A program made the position numbers and the translations under genes. The notes beneath the pieces are model-generated. The model was not told the DNA's origin and made no database searches. It saw only the letters and a list, made by a program, of their open reading frames with translations. A stretch of DNA of 25,000 nucleotides. Origin: Chrysomallon squamiferum. Its lineage: Eukaryota > Mollusca > Gastropoda > Neomphalida > Peltospiridae. Position 1 is the first letter of the stretch, and the number at the start of each line of letters is the position of its first letter. The DNA lies in assembly GCA_012295275.1 (NCBI GenBank), contig CM022676.1, positions 9,371,086-9,396,085 of the forward strand, given 5' to 3'. Of this stretch, positions 8,981-17,885 are shown piece after piece.

Positions 8981-9222
8981 ATCAGTTACATATTTTCAAA
9001 AATCACCGTTTATAAATTTATAATAATAATAAATTTAATTAATTAATTTTTAATGAGAATGTACCCTTAAGGGGAATTGATTTCAAGGTCACAGTTTCAG
9101 AATTTTGTCTTACATTTAAATTTAAATAAATTAATGTGCAAAAGTTTAAATATCATAAAAATTAAAAGTTAAATTTTAATTACTCATCTTAATACTTTTG
9201 GAACCAATACCAATGTATATCT

Positions 9223-9230
9223 GTGTGTGA

Positions 9231-9316
<86 letters not shown>
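9223..9316. repeat. TA-(TG)n-TA compound microsatellite
   Basis: (AT)n, then about 20 pure TG units (9242-9281), then (AT)n to about 9315. GAATATAT occurs on both sides of the TG block, so the array is roughly symmetrical. Confidence 0.93.
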
Positions 9317-9319
<3 letters not shown>

Positions 9320-9321
<2 letters not shown>

Positions 9322-9629
9322 AGAGGAAATTCCATTTTGTTGGAAATTTATTTGACTAATATTTAAATAAAAATATTTATCAAAAGAGAGATATCTAAAT
9401 TACATCAATTTTAACTAGATATTAGAGATAGACATTAATTTTGTTGAATTTTTGTTTGTTTGCTTATTTATTTATATTCACATTTTGTTAGTTTTATTTG
9501 TTTTTTGGTTGGTTCTTTTTTGCTGTTTTTTTGTTGTTGTTTTTTCTGAATTAATTCCTGAAGGTTCTTCTTTGTTTATAAAATTTCAAAAAGAGTTTTA
9601 TTAACTGTTTATTATATCTACACTATTAA
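9320..9629. other. AT-rich unique DNA, no gene seen
   Basis: T-rich sequence with TTTG and TTTA words (9450-9545). No frame, RNA or ordered repeat is seen. Confidence 0.6.
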
Positions 9630-9943
9630 CACCTGTCTTTTTCACCTGAGAAATGTACCTTTGCACAGTCAGGTACTTAAATAAAAATAAGTAGTTTTCT
9701 TATTACCTGAAGCCAGTACTAGAATCATTAACACATTTATTTCACCTGCATGAGTTAGATCATGAATTGACATCATCTTTGAAAATACCTGTATATTTGG
9801 TCCAGGTAATAAACAAAAGAAAATAATATTTTCTCACCTTTAGCTAATACAGGTAAAAAGAATAATAATAATAATAATTAAAAAGATCAAAAATGTATTT
9901 ATCTTGTATATATAAAGTTAGCATTGACATTATCTGAAAAATG

Positions 9944-9968
9944 ACCTTTATCTTTATTACAGGTAAGT
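9944..9968 (+). promoter_or_regulatory. Recursive-splice-site-like junction
   Basis: A pyrimidine-rich stretch (CCTTTATCTTTATTAC) ends in AG at 9961-9962 and is followed at once by GTAAGT (9963-9968). A 3' splice site directly joined to a perfect 5' splice site is the form of zero-length-exon recursive splice sites known from long introns. A 16-bp identical inverted copy (TTATTACAGGTAAGTT) is at 10776-10791 on the minus strand. Confidence 0.35.
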
Positions 9969-10037
9969 TATGTGATAATTTTTCACCTGTAATTAATACA
10001 GGTAAATTTATAATGATACTGAAATATATATATAAAA

Positions 10038-10068
10038 ATGTATGTATGTATGTATGTATGTATGTATA
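10038..10068. repeat. (ATGT)n microsatellite
   Basis: About seven TATG units following a TA-rich patch. Confidence 0.92.
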
Positions 10069-10095
10069 TTAATAATCCAACAGTAATCATAAAGA

Positions 10096-10390
10096 TGCTT
10101 TAATTTATTTATTTATATTTATTTGTTTTTATTTTTTTATTTTTTTATTTTTTTATCCATATTTCTTTATTTCTTTCATTCTTTATTTATTTATTTGCTT
10201 ATTTGTTTACTACCCAAGTCAGATTGATGATAACCTTCATTTATCATTTTAATGATAAATCTGCCATGGTAAGTCATCATTATTTTTGTTTAATAGATAA
10301 AGTTAGAACAAAGGTACATGACCATTTTGTTTGTGTGTTTATTTATTTATTTAATTAATTTATTATTATTACTTTTCTTAAAATCAGTAT

Positions 10391-10453
<63 letters not shown>

Positions 10454-10500
10454 TTATTATTCTTACTTTTTTAAACTCAGTATTTATTTATTTATAAAAA
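10096..10500. repeat. (ATTT)n tetranucleotide tracts
   Basis: ATTT-rich sequence at 10096-10205, a unique insert at 10205-10330, then a long (ATTT)n run at about 10388-10454 and a tail to 10495. The unique insert contains the 22-bp palindrome at 10239-10260. Confidence 0.9.
10239..10260. repeat. 22-bp perfect inverted repeat
   Basis: ATTTATCATT (10239-10248), TT, AATGATAAAT (10251-10260). The 10-bp arms match perfectly with a 2-nt spacer. It contains two divergent ATTTATCATT words and could bind a dimer or extrude as a hairpin. It also lies within a stretch that weakly resembles the CAGGTR repeat units. Confidence 0.7.
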
Positions 10501-11129
10501 CCAGTATTTTATCACTTGAAAACATATCAGTATAATTTTTAAAAGTTTATATGTTATTCAAATATAGGATACCTGTTTATTCAAATACAGGTATATAAAT
10601 ATTTATTTTTAGTATTTATTACATATGTGTGTGTGTATATATATATATATTAATCATTACATCAAATAATAATGGAAAAGAAAGAGCGAAATGAAAAAAG
10701 AACAAGGAATGAAAGAAATAATAATTTTGTTTTTGCACACCCAGTTAATTAATCAAAATATTTTTTTTTTAAAACAACTTACCTGTAATAAGCAAAGATG
10801 TCAATATCATCAATATACAGGTATTCCAAGACATATCCATACTGTCTTCATAATATTTGTGTTCCCATCCAGGTAAAAATCCAAAGTATGCTTTTCCTCA
10901 GGTATATATATATATATATATATCCGAATTAAATTCCTTAAAAAACAAATATCACACACAAAATAAAATTTAAAAATTCCAAACCAAAATGATGAATGAA
11001 GTTTAAATTTTTTTTTTTTTTTTCACGTTATCATTGATAATATTATGCTCTCACATTTTCCTAATATCCATCAAGATCTACATCTGCAATGCAAGAGAAA
11101 ACATCTTCATCCGCTTTGGGTAGATTTCA

Positions 11130-11154
11130 GAAGATAATCTCTTCTCAGGTGAGT
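11130..11154 (+). promoter_or_regulatory. Second recursive-splice-site-like junction
   Basis: ATAATCTCTTCTCAG is followed directly by GTGAGT (11149-11154): a pyrimidine tract and AG abutting a consensus 5' splice site on the plus strand. It could equally be the 3' end of a real exon, but the upstream sequence gives no convincing coding frame. Confidence 0.33.
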
Positions 11155-11344
11155 TAATCCATTGTAGACAAGAAAGACAAGAAAAGCTCCAGTAACAGCA
11201 ACAGCAAACAGAAATAACATTCATCCAGGTATAAAAATATAAAAATAATTTTTCTTCACCGTATTCATTTCTTCTGCATCCTGAAGAAGATGAAAAAAAA
11301 AAAATAAAAATAAAAAAAAAAATAAAAATAAAAATAATAATCAA

Positions 11345-11372
11345 TTATTATTATTATTATTATTATTATTTT
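11345..11372. repeat. (TTA)n microsatellite
   Basis: Nine ATT/TTA units next to A-rich AAATAA words at 11292-11340. Confidence 0.92.
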
Positions 11373-11499
11373 TTCTTTCCAGCCCTATCTATATTTCTCA
11401 CACATACAGGTGTGGTTTATATTTTACGTTTAAATCCAGCATTTTTGGTTGTTAAAGCAAGTTAGCGAGAGAGAGGCTAAAAAGTGACATCTCTCTGTG

Positions 11500-11660
11500 T
11501 GTGTGTCACATAGTTAAAGTGGCTGCACTGAACTAAGCTACAACCAGGGATTCGACACAAAACACTGTTCACCTTATCTCAACACAATATGGGCCAGACC
11601 AAACCACTGAGCTGGGAACTGCTGGGACAACCCCCAGAACGAACCATTATTCGTAGGGGT
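11500..11660 (-). mobile_element. tRNA-SINE-like GC-richer patch (tentative)
   Basis: Base composition rises to near 50% GC. On the minus strand CAGCTCAGTGG (about 11618-11608) resembles a polymerase III A box and GTGTCGAATCC (about 11562-11552) resembles a B box, in the correct order. The separation, near 45 bases between boxes, is longer than in a standard tRNA but usual for some tRNA-derived SINEs. No acceptor or T stem can be paired convincingly. On the plus strand a short frame starts at ATGGGCCAGACC (11589) and stops at TAG after 32 codons; it has natural composition but no recognised domain. The two readings compete, and the SINE reading is slightly preferred. Confidence 0.4.
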
Positions 11661-11854
11661 GGCAGGTTGTTGTTGAATACATAGGGGGTGGGCAAGCCTT
11701 AGAAATGTTTTTTCCTGGAGATTTTTAATAAAGAGTTTTTAGTATGGGTTTGGTTTTTTTGAACTGAAGGAGAAAATATGTCTGAAGATGATTTATTGAA
11801 AAAATCTTTTGTTTGTTTGTTTGTCATTTCATCTGAGGTTTGTTATTTTATTTT

Positions 11855-11858
11855 GTAT

Positions 11859-11897
<39 letters not shown>

Positions 11898-11924
11898 TTT
11901 TGTATTTATTTATTTATTTTGTAT

Positions 11925-11967
<43 letters not shown>

Positions 11968-12050
11968 CTTATTTATTTTGCATTTATTTATATATTTTGT
12001 ATTTATTTATTTATTTATTTATTTTGCATTTATTTATTTATTTATGTTAT
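11855..12050. repeat. (ATTT)n tetranucleotide microsatellite
   Basis: Almost 200 bp of ATTT units with periodic TTTTGTATTT, TTTTGCATTT and TTTACTTATTT interruptions, suggesting a higher-order unit. All three plus frames stay open through it and give Tyr/Leu/Phe/Ile repeats; none is a gene. Confidence 0.95.
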
Positions 12051-12089
12051 TATTTTTATTTTTTATATGGATCATTTAAGGTATAGAAT

Positions 12090-12090
12090 C

Positions 12091-12161
<71 letters not shown>

Positions 12162-12171
12162 GATGATGATG
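12090..12171. repeat. (ATA)n then (ATG)n microsatellite
   Basis: (AAT)n to 12146, then GATAAT, then (GAT)n to 12171. Confidence 0.95.
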
Positions 12172-12720
12172 AAAGCCTTACAGAAAGATATTTTTTAAAC
12201 AATATTACTTTTCAAATTGCTCAAATTTATAATTCTTCGCCCCCCCATTTTTTGTTCTTTCTTTGTAGAGTTATTTATTTATTTAAATATTGGACTATAT
12301 AGTTTTGGCAATGTTTGTTTATTTATTGTTGTTTATAAACATATATATATATATATATATATATTTTATATGGAAATCACTGGTTTTATATTTTTATTTA
12401 TTTATTTATTTAATTATATTTTAAATTGTCTGCACACTTTATAATAAACATGAACACTTGACAATTTTTGTTTTTTAGAATATTCTTTGTGAAAACAGAG
12501 GGGAAAAAAATGTTGTTTTGGAAACAATTAAAAAAATAAAATAAAAAAATAAAACAAAGCAAAGAAAAACAAGAAAAAAAAGAAAAGAAAACATTTAAAA
12601 AACCCAAAATCAAATTAAAACAAGAACTGAAGATTAACAAAGAAGATCAAAAAAGAAAAGAAAACAAATATTTTTTTTACTTTGTTTTTAAGAAAAAAAA
12701 AATTTAAAAAGAGTAACACC
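12172..12720. other. AT-rich DNA with TA and A-rich patches, no gene
   Basis: (AT)n at 12340-12364, ATTT words at 12391-12412, then A-rich AAAAC/AAAAG sequence at 12505-12700. Open minus frames are Phe-rich low complexity. Confidence 0.7.
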
Positions 12721-12727
12721 TTATATG

Positions 12728-12850
12728 CAAACACACACACAGACACACACACAAACAGACACAAACATACACACAACACATATACACACACAATACACAT
12801 ATACACCTAAACACAGATATATGTTTATATATCTGTGTGTATGTGTGTGT
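12728..12850. repeat. (CA)n and (TG)n microsatellite patches
   Basis: Imperfect CACACA/CAGACA to about 12805, then ATATCTGTGTGTATGTGTGTG at 12828-12851. The two patches are inverted relative to one another (CA then TG) around ATATGTTTATATAT. Confidence 0.88.
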
Positions 12851-12854
12851 GTTT

Positions 12855-13320
12855 ATGTATTTTATTAAATAACATGAAAATAAAAAACATTAAAAAAAAA
12901 AAATTAACATTAGTAAAACATTTTAAACAAAAACACACAAACATACTAATAACCAAACAACCACAAAACCTAAGTAAACAGAACAAAAAAAAAACAACAA
13001 AAAAATCCATTTATCTGAACAGAAGCAATACCAAAACAAATGCCACAGATGTAACAACCTGTCACCCCTTTCAGACAAAATGAGCACGGCCCAATAATAT
13101 TTATACAGAGCCAGACAGTGGCATACAGAATGATAGAGCAAGAATGAAAAATATTTTATCCAGATAAACCAAAAAATAAATAAATAGATTATCCTTTCTT
13201 GGCCAGCAGTTTTCCTCAAAAGACAGGGATTATGCCCATTACAGGCATGCTTGAGCAATTATTAGAATTATCTTAACAGAAAGATTCGAAAAATTTTACT
13301 TAGGTAAAATTTGTTACTGG
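12855..13320. other. AT-rich then GC-moderate unique DNA, no supported gene
   Basis: A-rich at 12870-13020. The segment 13025-13260 is more balanced. A minus-strand frame (13258-12923) starts in it with fairly natural composition for about 25 residues and then becomes hydrophobic low complexity. No family or promoter is recognised. Confidence 0.45.
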
Positions 13321-13324
13321 AATG

Positions 13325-13455
13325 ATAATATTATTATTGTTGTTTTTGTTGTTGTTGTTGTTCTTCTTCTTCTTGATGATGTTGTTGTTATTGTTTGTTG
13401 TTGTTGATGTTGTTGTTGTTTGTTGCTGCTGTTATTGTTGTAATTATTTTTTTTT
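13325..13455. repeat. (TTG)n/(TTC)n trinucleotide microsatellite
   Basis: TTGTTG units with TTC and GAT interruptions over about 120 bp, ending in a short T run. Confidence 0.92.
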
Positions 13456-13488
13456 TTATTACTATTACAATTATTATTATTAAATAAA

Positions 13489-13975
13489 TATATATATATG
13501 TGTATGTGTGTGTGTGTGTGTGTATGGTTATATATATATGTATGTATGTATACACACACACATACACACACACAAATATATACACATACATACACACACA
13601 TTCACACACACACATATACATAACAACACATATACAAAAATATATAAGTTATACAGCAATATTGTGATAAACACTCAGAACAGATATACAGATAGACACA
13701 TATTATAGATAGATAGATAGACTGATAGATAGACAGACAGACAGATAGATAGACAGAGATAGATAGATAGACAGATACACACAGAAGAAAAAGAGACAAA
13801 GATGCAAACACACACACACACAGACACACAAACACATATACATATACTGACATAAACACACACATACACACACATACACACACATACAGATATAGTCATA
13901 AACTCATAGATGTATATATATAAACATTAACACACCCCCACACAAACCAGACACACCCACACCCACACCCACACA
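13489..13975. repeat. Compound TA/GT/CA/GATA/CAGA microsatellite cluster
   Basis: (TA)n and (GT)n at 13489-13524, GTAT and CA at 13538-13620, GATA and GACA tetranucleotides at 13705-13775, then CA-rich sequence to about 13975 ending in CACACC words. Frames in both directions are Cys/Val/Tyr or Thr/His/Ile repeats. Confidence 0.93.
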
Positions 13976-14250
13976 CAGAGACACATTATCCACTCAGTTA
14001 ATATCAATTAATATCAGTTTCCCGTTACCAGACCAATCACATTTTATAGATCTACAATTTACCTGTTCAATTACTCACATACTCATTTACCATTATTAGT
14101 TTGTACCTGCCTGTTCATTAAATCTGTAATTATCTTCTTCATTATTTATACCTCCTTACCTCAACTACGCAGATTAATGCAGAAACCGTTCACAAAATAA
14201 ATACAATTTTTGGATGAACAACAAAAGAATCACACAACTGATTATAATTC

Positions 14251-14264
14251 GTTTCCATAGCAAC
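14251..14264. promoter_or_regulatory. RFX X-box-like site, upstream
   Basis: GTTTCCATAGCAAC matches GTNRCC(N0-3)RGYAAC with one mismatch (T for R at position 4) and fits the relaxed RYYNYY-AT-RRNRAC form. It lies about 110 bp upstream of a perfect X-box. Confidence 0.5.
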
Positions 14265-14270
14265 CAAGAC

Positions 14271-14296
14271 AAAAAAAAAAAAAAAAAAAAAAAAAA
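14271..14296. repeat. Poly-A run
   Basis: About 26 A residues between the two X-box-like sites. It may be a retroposon tail or simple slippage. Confidence 0.9.
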
Positions 14297-14374
14297 GCTC
14301 ATTACAGGTATCCATTTTATTTTTTTTCTTTCTTTTAATCTTTTTTTTTTAATAAACATTGCCATTTATGATTT

Positions 14375-14388
14375 GTTGCCGTGGCAAC
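14375..14388. promoter_or_regulatory. Perfect RFX X-box
   Basis: GTTGCCGTGGCAAC matches the RFX consensus at all defined positions and has perfect 6-bp arms with a 2-nt spacer. It sits 34 bp upstream of a Kozak-context ATG, in a patch with locally raised CpG (two CG in CAACGCCG). Promoter-proximal X-boxes are typical of ciliary genes regulated by RFX factors; this gene's identity is unknown. Confidence 0.55.
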
Positions 14389-14421
14389 GCCGTAAATTAA
14401 CGTGAAAGTGACACAGTGATA

Positions 14422-14487
14422 ATGGCCGACAAAATGAGATTTTTGTGGAAGTTGAAGATTTTTTTTTCGTTTCTCATTAGGAAAAAG
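14422..14487 (+). CDS. Candidate first coding exon of an unidentified gene
   Basis: ATG at 14422 lies in a good start context (GATAATGGCC). It opens a 22-codon stretch beginning MADKMRFLWKLK, a basic and hydrophobic N terminus, that ends exactly at AAAAAG|GTGAGA, a good 5' splice site at 14488 (phase 0). If not spliced, the frame runs 55 codons to TGA at 14587. Two RFX X-box-like sites lie just upstream, which supports a promoter. No protein family can be recognised from so few residues. No downstream exon was found in the rest of the window, so any partner exon would lie far away. A minus-strand frame (14556-14335) also exists with natural-looking composition and is the main competing reading. 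Confidence 0.38.
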
Positions 14488-14589
14488 GTGAGAAATCAAT
14501 GCAGGGGTCCAGGTGCATGTTGGAAGATGATTAAGCGATATTACTGCATGACTCAAAAAAAAAAAAAAACTAGACTTGCATTCATTTGA

Positions 14590-15110
14590 TATTCGGTAAT
14601 GGAATGAAGTGGTAGACTCTGTTATTAGTTTTGTTCCGATGTTGAAAAATTAAGTAATTTTTTTTATATTCCGATGTTTTGAGTTTGCTTGCATTTTTTT
14701 CTTCTGTGATCACGTAATTGAGAAATAATGGTTATGGCAAATCAGTGTGTATGTAGTAAAGACATATTATTTAAAGTCAAACACAGCAAATTAATAATAA
14801 ATAAATAAATAAATAAATACTTAAAATAAAATTTATAAAAAACTCAAATACAAATCATTTATATATATGTATGTATGTATTTATCTATGTGTATGTATGT
14901 ATGTATATAAATATATATATATATATATATAAAACAATAATGAATGAAAATCTTTAGGAAAAAAGAAGCAAAAATTAACTAAAATAATAAATAAAAGTTA
15001 ATAAAAATTTATAATTAAATGGCAAATACATAAAACAATTATATATTAAAAAAAAGTAAACAAACAATTATGTCAACTTCATTTTCAAGACTGTTTTATT
15101 TCAATTCACT
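14590..15110. other. AT-rich DNA with ATTT, GTAT and TA patches
   Basis: (AAAT)n at 14797-14818, (ATGT)n/(TA)n at 14864-14931, otherwise AT-rich unique sequence with no coding signal. Confidence 0.65.
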
Positions 15111-15119
15111 AATAACATT

Positions 15120-15720
15120 CTATGTAGAAGCCAGTATGAGGACATGATCCAAGAACCTATCAGACTTAAGTCCATATATTGACCACAAAGTTTCCACATG
15201 AAATTATGATTTTTTACTCTATCAGACACATTTCAATAGTTTTTAAATTTCAGTAAAGAAAACTCCATTACTGTAATATAACTTTAAAGATAAACTGAAT
15301 TTTGGTTTAAGAAAAAAGACTGCCATATGGTTAAAAAAAAAAGAGGAATATATGTTGATAACTCTCCCCCCATCCCCAACATCCTCTATAATAGGGATCT
15401 TCACCCTGGATTTCTGTTTTCAAGTTTTAAAACAAAGAGTTTGTCTGTCATTACATGGTCTATCACAAAGATAACACGGCCATCAGGTTTTTTCCTTTGT
15501 AAATTCCTCCTCAAAGAGTAGCTCACCATCTGACAACCAAAGTTCTTTCAAGTATGACAGCACTTCAGACAGCACTTCAAAAAGAGTTCTCATGTGGTCA
15601 CTTCACAGAAGTGAACTTGTTAAAGAAAGATCCAGCTGATCATTTTGAAGATATTTCTGAAATGTTTTTCTTTTAAATAAAATTATGTCAATTGTTTTGA
15701 TGAATTCTTTGAAAATCTGA
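15120..15720 (-). pseudogene. Decayed coding-like segment, family unknown
   Basis: Read from 15719 towards lower coordinates, one frame gives a natural-looking peptide (QIFKEFIKTIDIILFKRKTF and on). It meets one TGA at 15605-15603, resumes at Met 15593 (MRTLFEVLSEVLSYLKELWL), continues with an acidic stretch, and then hits TGA at 15485. A +1 shift at the A run near 15488-15493 restores a frame reading DGRVIFVIDHVMTDKLFVLK up to TGA at 15403-15401. Further on, about 15230-15120, NFMWKLCG and then, in another frame, GLKSDRFLDHVLILAST appear before TAG. One stop plus about two frameshifts and mixed charged/hydrophobic composition look like a broken gene or transposon ORF. I do not recognise the family. 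A plus-strand frame (15327-15521) overlaps it antisense and looks less natural. Confidence 0.4.
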
Positions 15721-15724
15721 TTTT

Positions 15725-16422
15725 CTTTTTTTTAGATGAGATGACTGTTTTCATAATAAAAGCAAAAATAAAAAATATAGCAGCTAAAAAACTTAATGAT
15801 AGACAGAAAAAAAATGAAAAAAGAAGGAAAAATTAAATGAATTAGGACATTCTCTTTTGAATTAAAAAAAATGGAAGAAAAGTTGTTTTTTTTTAAATTA
15901 AAATGAAAGAAAAAGAAATTAAAAACTTTATAATAAAAAAAAAAAGGGAAAAGGAAAAAATAAGGTAGAAAGAAAAGAAGAAAAAGAAATAAAAAAAAAA
16001 GAAAGAAAAACCAGAATAAAATAAAAATAAAAAGGGGAAAAAAATAAAAATAATAAAACCCCAAAATTTTTTAAATTTAAAGAAAAGAAAAATATACTTA
16101 CATTACAAAAGGAATGAAGAATGACTGATAGACAAAGAAAAGGAATGAAAAAATAGAAAAGACAGAAAAAGGAAAAAACATCTGTAAAATTTATAAAAGA
16201 TGAAAATGATCTTTTTTTTTTTAATGTTAAAATTTAAAACTGTTTGTAAAAATTAAATCAAAACCAGAAAAATAAAGAAAATGAAAAGATAAAAAAATAA
16301 AAAAAAAAAAAAAAAAAAAAAAAAAATGAAAAAAAAAAAAAAAAAAGAAAGAAGAAAGAAAAAAAAATAATAATAAAAATAGATAAAAATGTTATGAGTA
16401 AAAAAATAAAAATAAAAATAAA

Positions 16423-16472
<50 letters not shown>

Positions 16473-16544
16473 CAAAAAAATAAAGAAAAGAAAAAAAAAA
16501 AATAATAATAAAGTTAAAATTAAAAACAACAATTAACAAAACAA

Positions 16545-16576
<32 letters not shown>

Positions 16577-16640
16577 TACTAAAAAGTTAAAACAAAATCA
16601 AGATTAAGAAATAAAAATAAAAAAGAAAAAAAGATGAAGA
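15725..16640. repeat. A-rich purine-biased domain
   Basis: About 0.9 kb of A/G-dominated plus strand, with poly-A runs (16301-16326 and 16329-16346), AAAG, GGAAAA and AAAT words, and an (AAT)n block at 16424-16468. Minus-strand frames are Phe/Ile/Leu repeats. Confidence 0.88.
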
Positions 16641-16674
16641 AAGAGAAAACATAGAGAGAGAGGTATTTAAACAG

Positions 16675-16711
<37 letters not shown>
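16641..16711. repeat. (AG)n microsatellite
   Basis: GAGAGA patches with a pure run at about 16681-16710. Confidence 0.92.
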
Positions 16712-16716
<5 letters not shown>

Positions 16717-16910
16717 GAGTTTTTCTGATGCTGTGGTTGTCGACTCAGTGTATGTATCTGAGCGTGCAGGTGCCCAATAAGCTCAATTACTGAGTGTTTG
16801 TTGAGTTAGCACCCTGCAGTTATGAGTCGGAACATCACCCAGTGTTTACTCAATTAATACATGATGAGCCCAGCAGACTTATTTGTACATTCTTATCACT
16901 GGGGTGGGAT
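16712..16910. other. Unique GC-moderate island between purine tracts
   Basis: About 200 bp of balanced sequence. TCAATTACTGAGTGTTTG and AGTGTTTACTCAATTAAT share the words TCAATTA and AGTGTTT in rearranged order. A plus-strand frame beginning at 16794 has about 40 natural-looking residues before entering the AG repeat; no family is recognised. Confidence 0.45.
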
Positions 16911-16925
16911 GTGAGAGAGAGGGGG

Positions 16926-16993
<68 letters not shown>

Positions 16994-17455
16994 AAAAGAG
17001 AGAGAATCAAGAGAGAGAAGAAAGAGAAAGGGAAAAACAGAAAACAGAGACAGAGAGAAAATGAGAGAGAGACAGAGAACAGAGAGAAGAACAAGAGATG
17101 GATAGATAGAAATAAGAGTAGAGAAAATGAAAAAGGACAAAGGCAGAGACTAAATGAGAGAGACAAACTACAAAGGGACAAAGGGACAAAGAGAGAGAGA
17201 GATAAAAAAAAAAGGCAGAGGAAAAACAGGAGATAGAGATAGAAAGAAAGACACAGTGCAAAAGGGAGACTAAAAAAAAGGGACAGACGGAAAAATACAG
17301 ACAGAAAGAGAGAGAGAGACAAAGAAAGAGAGAGGGACAAAGAAAGAGGGATAAAAAGAAAGACAGAAAGAAAGAGAGAGAAAGAGACAGAAAGAGAGAG
17401 AAAGTCAGAGGGACAAAGAAAGAGAGACAGAAAGAAAGAAAGAAAGAAAAGAGAA
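16911..17455. repeat. Homopurine GA-rich domain
   Basis: G run at 16919-16928, pure (AG)n at 16929-16989, then GA/AAAG/GACA-rich sequence to 17455 with very few pyrimidines on the plus strand. The 223-codon Ser/Leu/Phe-rich minus frame and the Arg/Glu/Lys-rich plus frames are repeat artefacts. Confidence 0.93.
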
Positions 17456-17800
17456 ATGACAGAGATAGTGTTTACTAAGTTACACATAATGGTTTGCACA
17501 GTCTGCCTGAAATTCCTTTCACAGCATGCAATCACACACACAGACACCATCTTTTAAAACATTCACATTTTCTCTGCTGCTGCTTTTTTTGCCCCCAGAT
17601 TCTTCACACTTTACCACTTAATTCAGATTAGCCGCATAAATAAATAAAAATATCTGTGATATTCAGTGCGAAGCAGAAATAAATCAAATGAATGTGGGGA
17701 TTAATTACTGTTTTTGATTCTGAAAGCTGATATCTGTATTCATTCAGGCTGCATGTATGTTTTATTATTTTTAATTTTAATATGAAATTTATATCATTTA
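17456..17800. other. Unique DNA, no gene seen
   Basis: Balanced to AT-rich sequence with homeodomain-type TTAATTA words (near 17701) and no coding frame. Confidence 0.5.

Positions 17801-17802
<2 letters not shown>

Positions 17803-17882
<80 letters not shown>
17803..17882. repeat. (CT)40 microsatellite
   Basis: An uninterrupted 80-bp CT run. Confidence 0.97.

Positions 17883-17885
<3 letters not shown>

Larger units (their letters stand above)
9630..11412. repeat. Degenerate repeat array carrying ~20 CAGGTR motifs
   Basis: CAGGTA or CAGGTG occurs on the plus strand at 9670, 9803, 9850, 9960, 9999, 10588, 10818, 10870, 10899, 11146, 11226 and 11407. The complement (TACCTG or CACCTG) occurs at 9630, 9643, 9704, 9743, 9786, 9984, 10570 and 10780. 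Parts are clearly related by descent: GACATCATCTTTGAAAATACC at 9769 matches GACATTATCTGAAAAATGACC at 9926, and both lead to CAGGTAA. TTTCACCTG-type starts recur near 9640, 9740, 9831 and 9980. Several pairs form inverted repeats (9985-10003, 10571-10592, 10781-10822). The motif is also the core of Snail/ZEB E-boxes (CAGGTG) and of 5' splice sites. Confidence 0.7.

Noticed and set aside
11778-12198. Three overlapping plus frames rich in Tyr, Leu, Ile and Phe
   Set aside because: (ATTT)n has no stop in these frames; repeat artefact.
12923-13258. Minus-strand frame starting in GC-moderate DNA
   Set aside because: The first ~25 residues look natural but the rest is hydrophobic low complexity; no family recognised.
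14335-14556. Minus-strand 73-codon frame antisense to the candidate first exon
   Set aside because: Composition is plausible, but it lacks start context and splice signals, while the plus strand has X-box, Kozak ATG and donor in order.
16879-17550. 223-codon Ser/Leu/Phe-rich minus frame, and Arg/Glu-rich plus frames in the same place
   Set aside because: Direct products of the AG/CT repeats; all frames are open because the repeat has no stop codons.
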